Below are positions 15,201-15,895 of a stretch of 15,895 bases of DNA, piece after piece. A program made the position numbers and the translations under genes. Each line of letters begins with the position of its first letter. Position 1 is the stretch's first letter. The stretch is from contig DIDF01000025.1 in NCBI GenBank assembly GCA_002418005.1, positions 1-15,895 on the forward strand, given 5' to 3'. Below the pieces are notes generated by a model that saw nothing but the letters and a program-made list of their open reading frames with translations, was not told where the DNA came from and did no database searches. The stretch is from Lactobacillaceae bacterium UBA5807 (GTDB taxonomy: Bacteria > Bacillota > Bacilli > Lactobacillales > Lactobacillaceae).

Positions 15201-15895
15201 ACCAAAGTTTTGTTTGGCGAAAAGAATGTTTATCGTGCTGGAACCATTGGTACAGTTGCTGATAAAACTGCTTATGGTTATGTGAAAGCCTATGAAAGAG
15301 ATACTGGTAAATCGTTTAGAGGCGCTGAAGAAGACCGTTTGGCTAAGGGTGCTACCGGAGTAAAACGGACCACTGGTCAACATCCGGCAGGAATTATTGT
15401 TGTTCCTGATTATATGGACATTTTTGATTTCACTCCGATTCAATATCCAGCTGATGATCAAACTGCTGCTTGGGAAACTACTCATTTTGATTTTCATTCT
15501 ATTCATGACAATATCTTAAAAATTGATATTTTGGGGCATGATGATCCAACAATGATTAGAATGCTTCAAGATTTGTCGGGAATTAATCCAAAAACAATTC
15601 CGATGGATGATTCTGGGGTTATGTCGTTATTTTCAAGTCCCAAGATTTTAGGAGTTACTGCTGAACAAATTCAGTCCAAAACCGGGACTCTTGGAGTCCC
15701 AGAGTTCGGGACTAGATTTGTTCGCGGAATGCTTGAAGAAACTCATCCGAAAAATTATTCTGAATTATTACAAATTTCAGGGCTTTCTCATGGGACTGAT
15801 GTTTGGATCGGTAATGCCGACGAACTTATTAAGAACGGTACTGCAACGATTGCTAATGTTATCGGTTGCCGTGATAACATCATGACCGACTTGAT
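12255..15895 (+). CDS. polC: DNA polymerase III alpha subunit, Gram-positive PolC type (3' end beyond the window)
   Basis: This is the replicative polymerase with built-in proofreading. The frame is open for 1213 codons to the window edge; full PolC is about 1440 residues, so roughly 230 are missing. Domains in order: N-terminal domain (1-225), OB fold (about 229-330), PHP domain beginning 'ELHLHTTMSQMDAT' at E336, and an inserted DEDD exonuclease with 'DIETTG' (D425, E427), 'GHNVTFD' and 'HHHRAVYDAEST'. After these come the second PHP half, a zinc finger (C912, C915, C937, C940) and the polymerase palm. The catalytic palm aspartates are D966 and D968 ('PDIDLNFSGD') and D1091 ('KIDILGHDDPT'). 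The start is GTG at 12255 after GAGAGGAAG (12239-12247). No clear promoter was found in the 81 bases before it. Confidence 0.97.
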   Translation, partial: MSLDNKELFDKLLEQLKWTDVKNEDYFVDAEVKHLEVHEKSKIWQFFIGTTNILPFEVFNEFRQRLTKAFENIAKVSLNIIPQNSEFNDNLLKDYWKWAVTSSGVTSPLTKELCDDHFPYLEDRRVKFVAENEIVKNFMDQTALSGIEQNFQNAGFPNFSINTIVDESASQADIEALKQKNEAQNAELVKKAKQALENSNQAGKGPSGNRIGPSLIGRKINDDLPTIKMEEIVDEERSVVVEGYIFDKEVRELRSGRKLLMIKITDYSSSIQVKKFSKNNDAPEFDSLDEGDWVKVRGSVQEDNYSHELTLNALDINPIKKAMRQDTAPEGKKRIELHLHTTMSQMDATNGIEDFAKRASQWGQTALAITDHAGVQGFPAAFHAAEKYKLKMIYGVEINLVDDGMAITFNDAHTPLKDATYVVFDIETTGLSAIYDKVIELSAVKMQNNNVIDQFEEFIDPGFHLSDKTTNLTSITDDMVKGSKPEEDVFKLFRKFCGDAIIVGHNVTFDVGFMNVGYKRHGMEEIKNPIIDTLPLARFLYPDFSRYTLDFLAKRFDVSLEHHHRAVYDAESTGHLNYIFLKKAEDDYGIKYHDQLNDHMTDHKAYRHGRPSHAILLAKTQAGLKNMFKIVSFSNVDYFYRVPRVPRSVLEKYRDGIIVGSACASGEVFVAMVEKGMQAAKKKAKFYDYLEVQPPRAYALQLKSGLISGPKNLHEILNNIVKLGKDLGKPVVATGDVHYLDPHDAIYRKILIKSQPKNPLSRQEELPDLHFPTTDEMLKDFSFMDKDIAQQIVVDNTHKIADQIGDVHPLKDKLYTPRMKGAEDEIKERTMKTAHQWYGEKLPEIVDARLKKELKSIIGNGFSVIYLIAQRLVAKSNKDGYLVGSRGSVGSSLVATLTGITEVNPLPPHYRCPNCQYSEFFTKGEYSSGFDLPKKKCPKCGTMLIGDGHNIPFETFLGFTGNKVPDIDLNFSGDYQPIAHNYTKVLFGEKNVYRAGTIGTVADKTAYGYVKAYERDTGKSFRGAEEDRLAKGATGVKRTTGQHPAGIIVVPDYMDIFDFTPIQYPADDQTAAWETTHFDFHSIHDNILKIDILGHDDPTMIRMLQDLSGINPKTIPMDDSGVMSLFSSPKILGVTAEQIQSKTGTLGVPEFGTRFVRGMLEETHPKNYSELLQISGLSHGTDVWIGNADELIKNGTATIANVIGCRDNIMTDL

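Noticed and set aside
1..15895. CRISPR array, tRNA genes, insertion sequences or phage genes
   Set aside because: No regularly spaced direct repeats, cloverleaf sequences ending in CCA, transposase motifs or phage-type proteins were found on either strand.

Overview
The window is ordinary chromosome from a low-GC Gram-positive bacterium, most likely a member of the Lactobacillaceae (lactobacilli in the broad sense). Four things point there: (i) the block rpsB-tsf-pyrH-frr-uppS-cdsA-rseP-proS-polC, (ii) the Gram-positive-only replicative polymerase PolC, (iii) a NAD-dependent D-lactate dehydrogenase of the lactobacillus type, and (iv) the small Firmicutes proteins YnzC (DUF896) and YneF. The genus cannot be fixed from the sequence alone. 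There is no rRNA, tRNA, CRISPR array, insertion sequence, phage gene or other sign of recent transfer.

Layout. 1-680: ynzC-like and yneF-like small genes, forward, ending in a bidirectional terminator. 679-1305: a PlsC-type acyltransferase, reverse. 1391-2420: a divergent, overlapping forward pair, a YabB/TrmN6-type tRNA methyltransferase and a YazA-type GIY-YIG protein. 2493-3491: D-lactate dehydrogenase with its own promoter and a strong terminator. 3566-5568: rpsB-tsf transcription unit, with a strong promoter, a structured 5' leader, a hairpin-rich spacer between the genes and an elaborate terminator. 5617-7469: pyrH-frr plus an unrecognised 147-residue gene, closed by a hairpin terminator. 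7506-12173: uppS-cdsA-rseP-proS, closed by a long-stem terminator. 12255-15895: polC, cut by the window edge after 1213 codons.

The genes cover translation (S2, EF-Ts, ribosome recycling, prolyl-tRNA synthetase, tRNA modification), pyrimidine nucleotides (UMP kinase), envelope lipids (undecaprenyl diphosphate synthase, CDP-diglyceride synthase, acyltransferase), membrane proteolysis (RseP), fermentation (D-LDH) and replication (PolC). All recognised genes look intact.

No exotic multi-gene system is present. The observations most worth following are in RNA and in one orphan gene: a folded rpsB leader whose CACC segment has competing partners, an attenuator-like fold between rpsB and tsf, a nested hairpin terminator after tsf, and the 147-residue protein inserted between frr and uppS. 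Seven of 15 genes start with a non-ATG codon, and the five TTG starts all belong to membrane or envelope-lipid genes.
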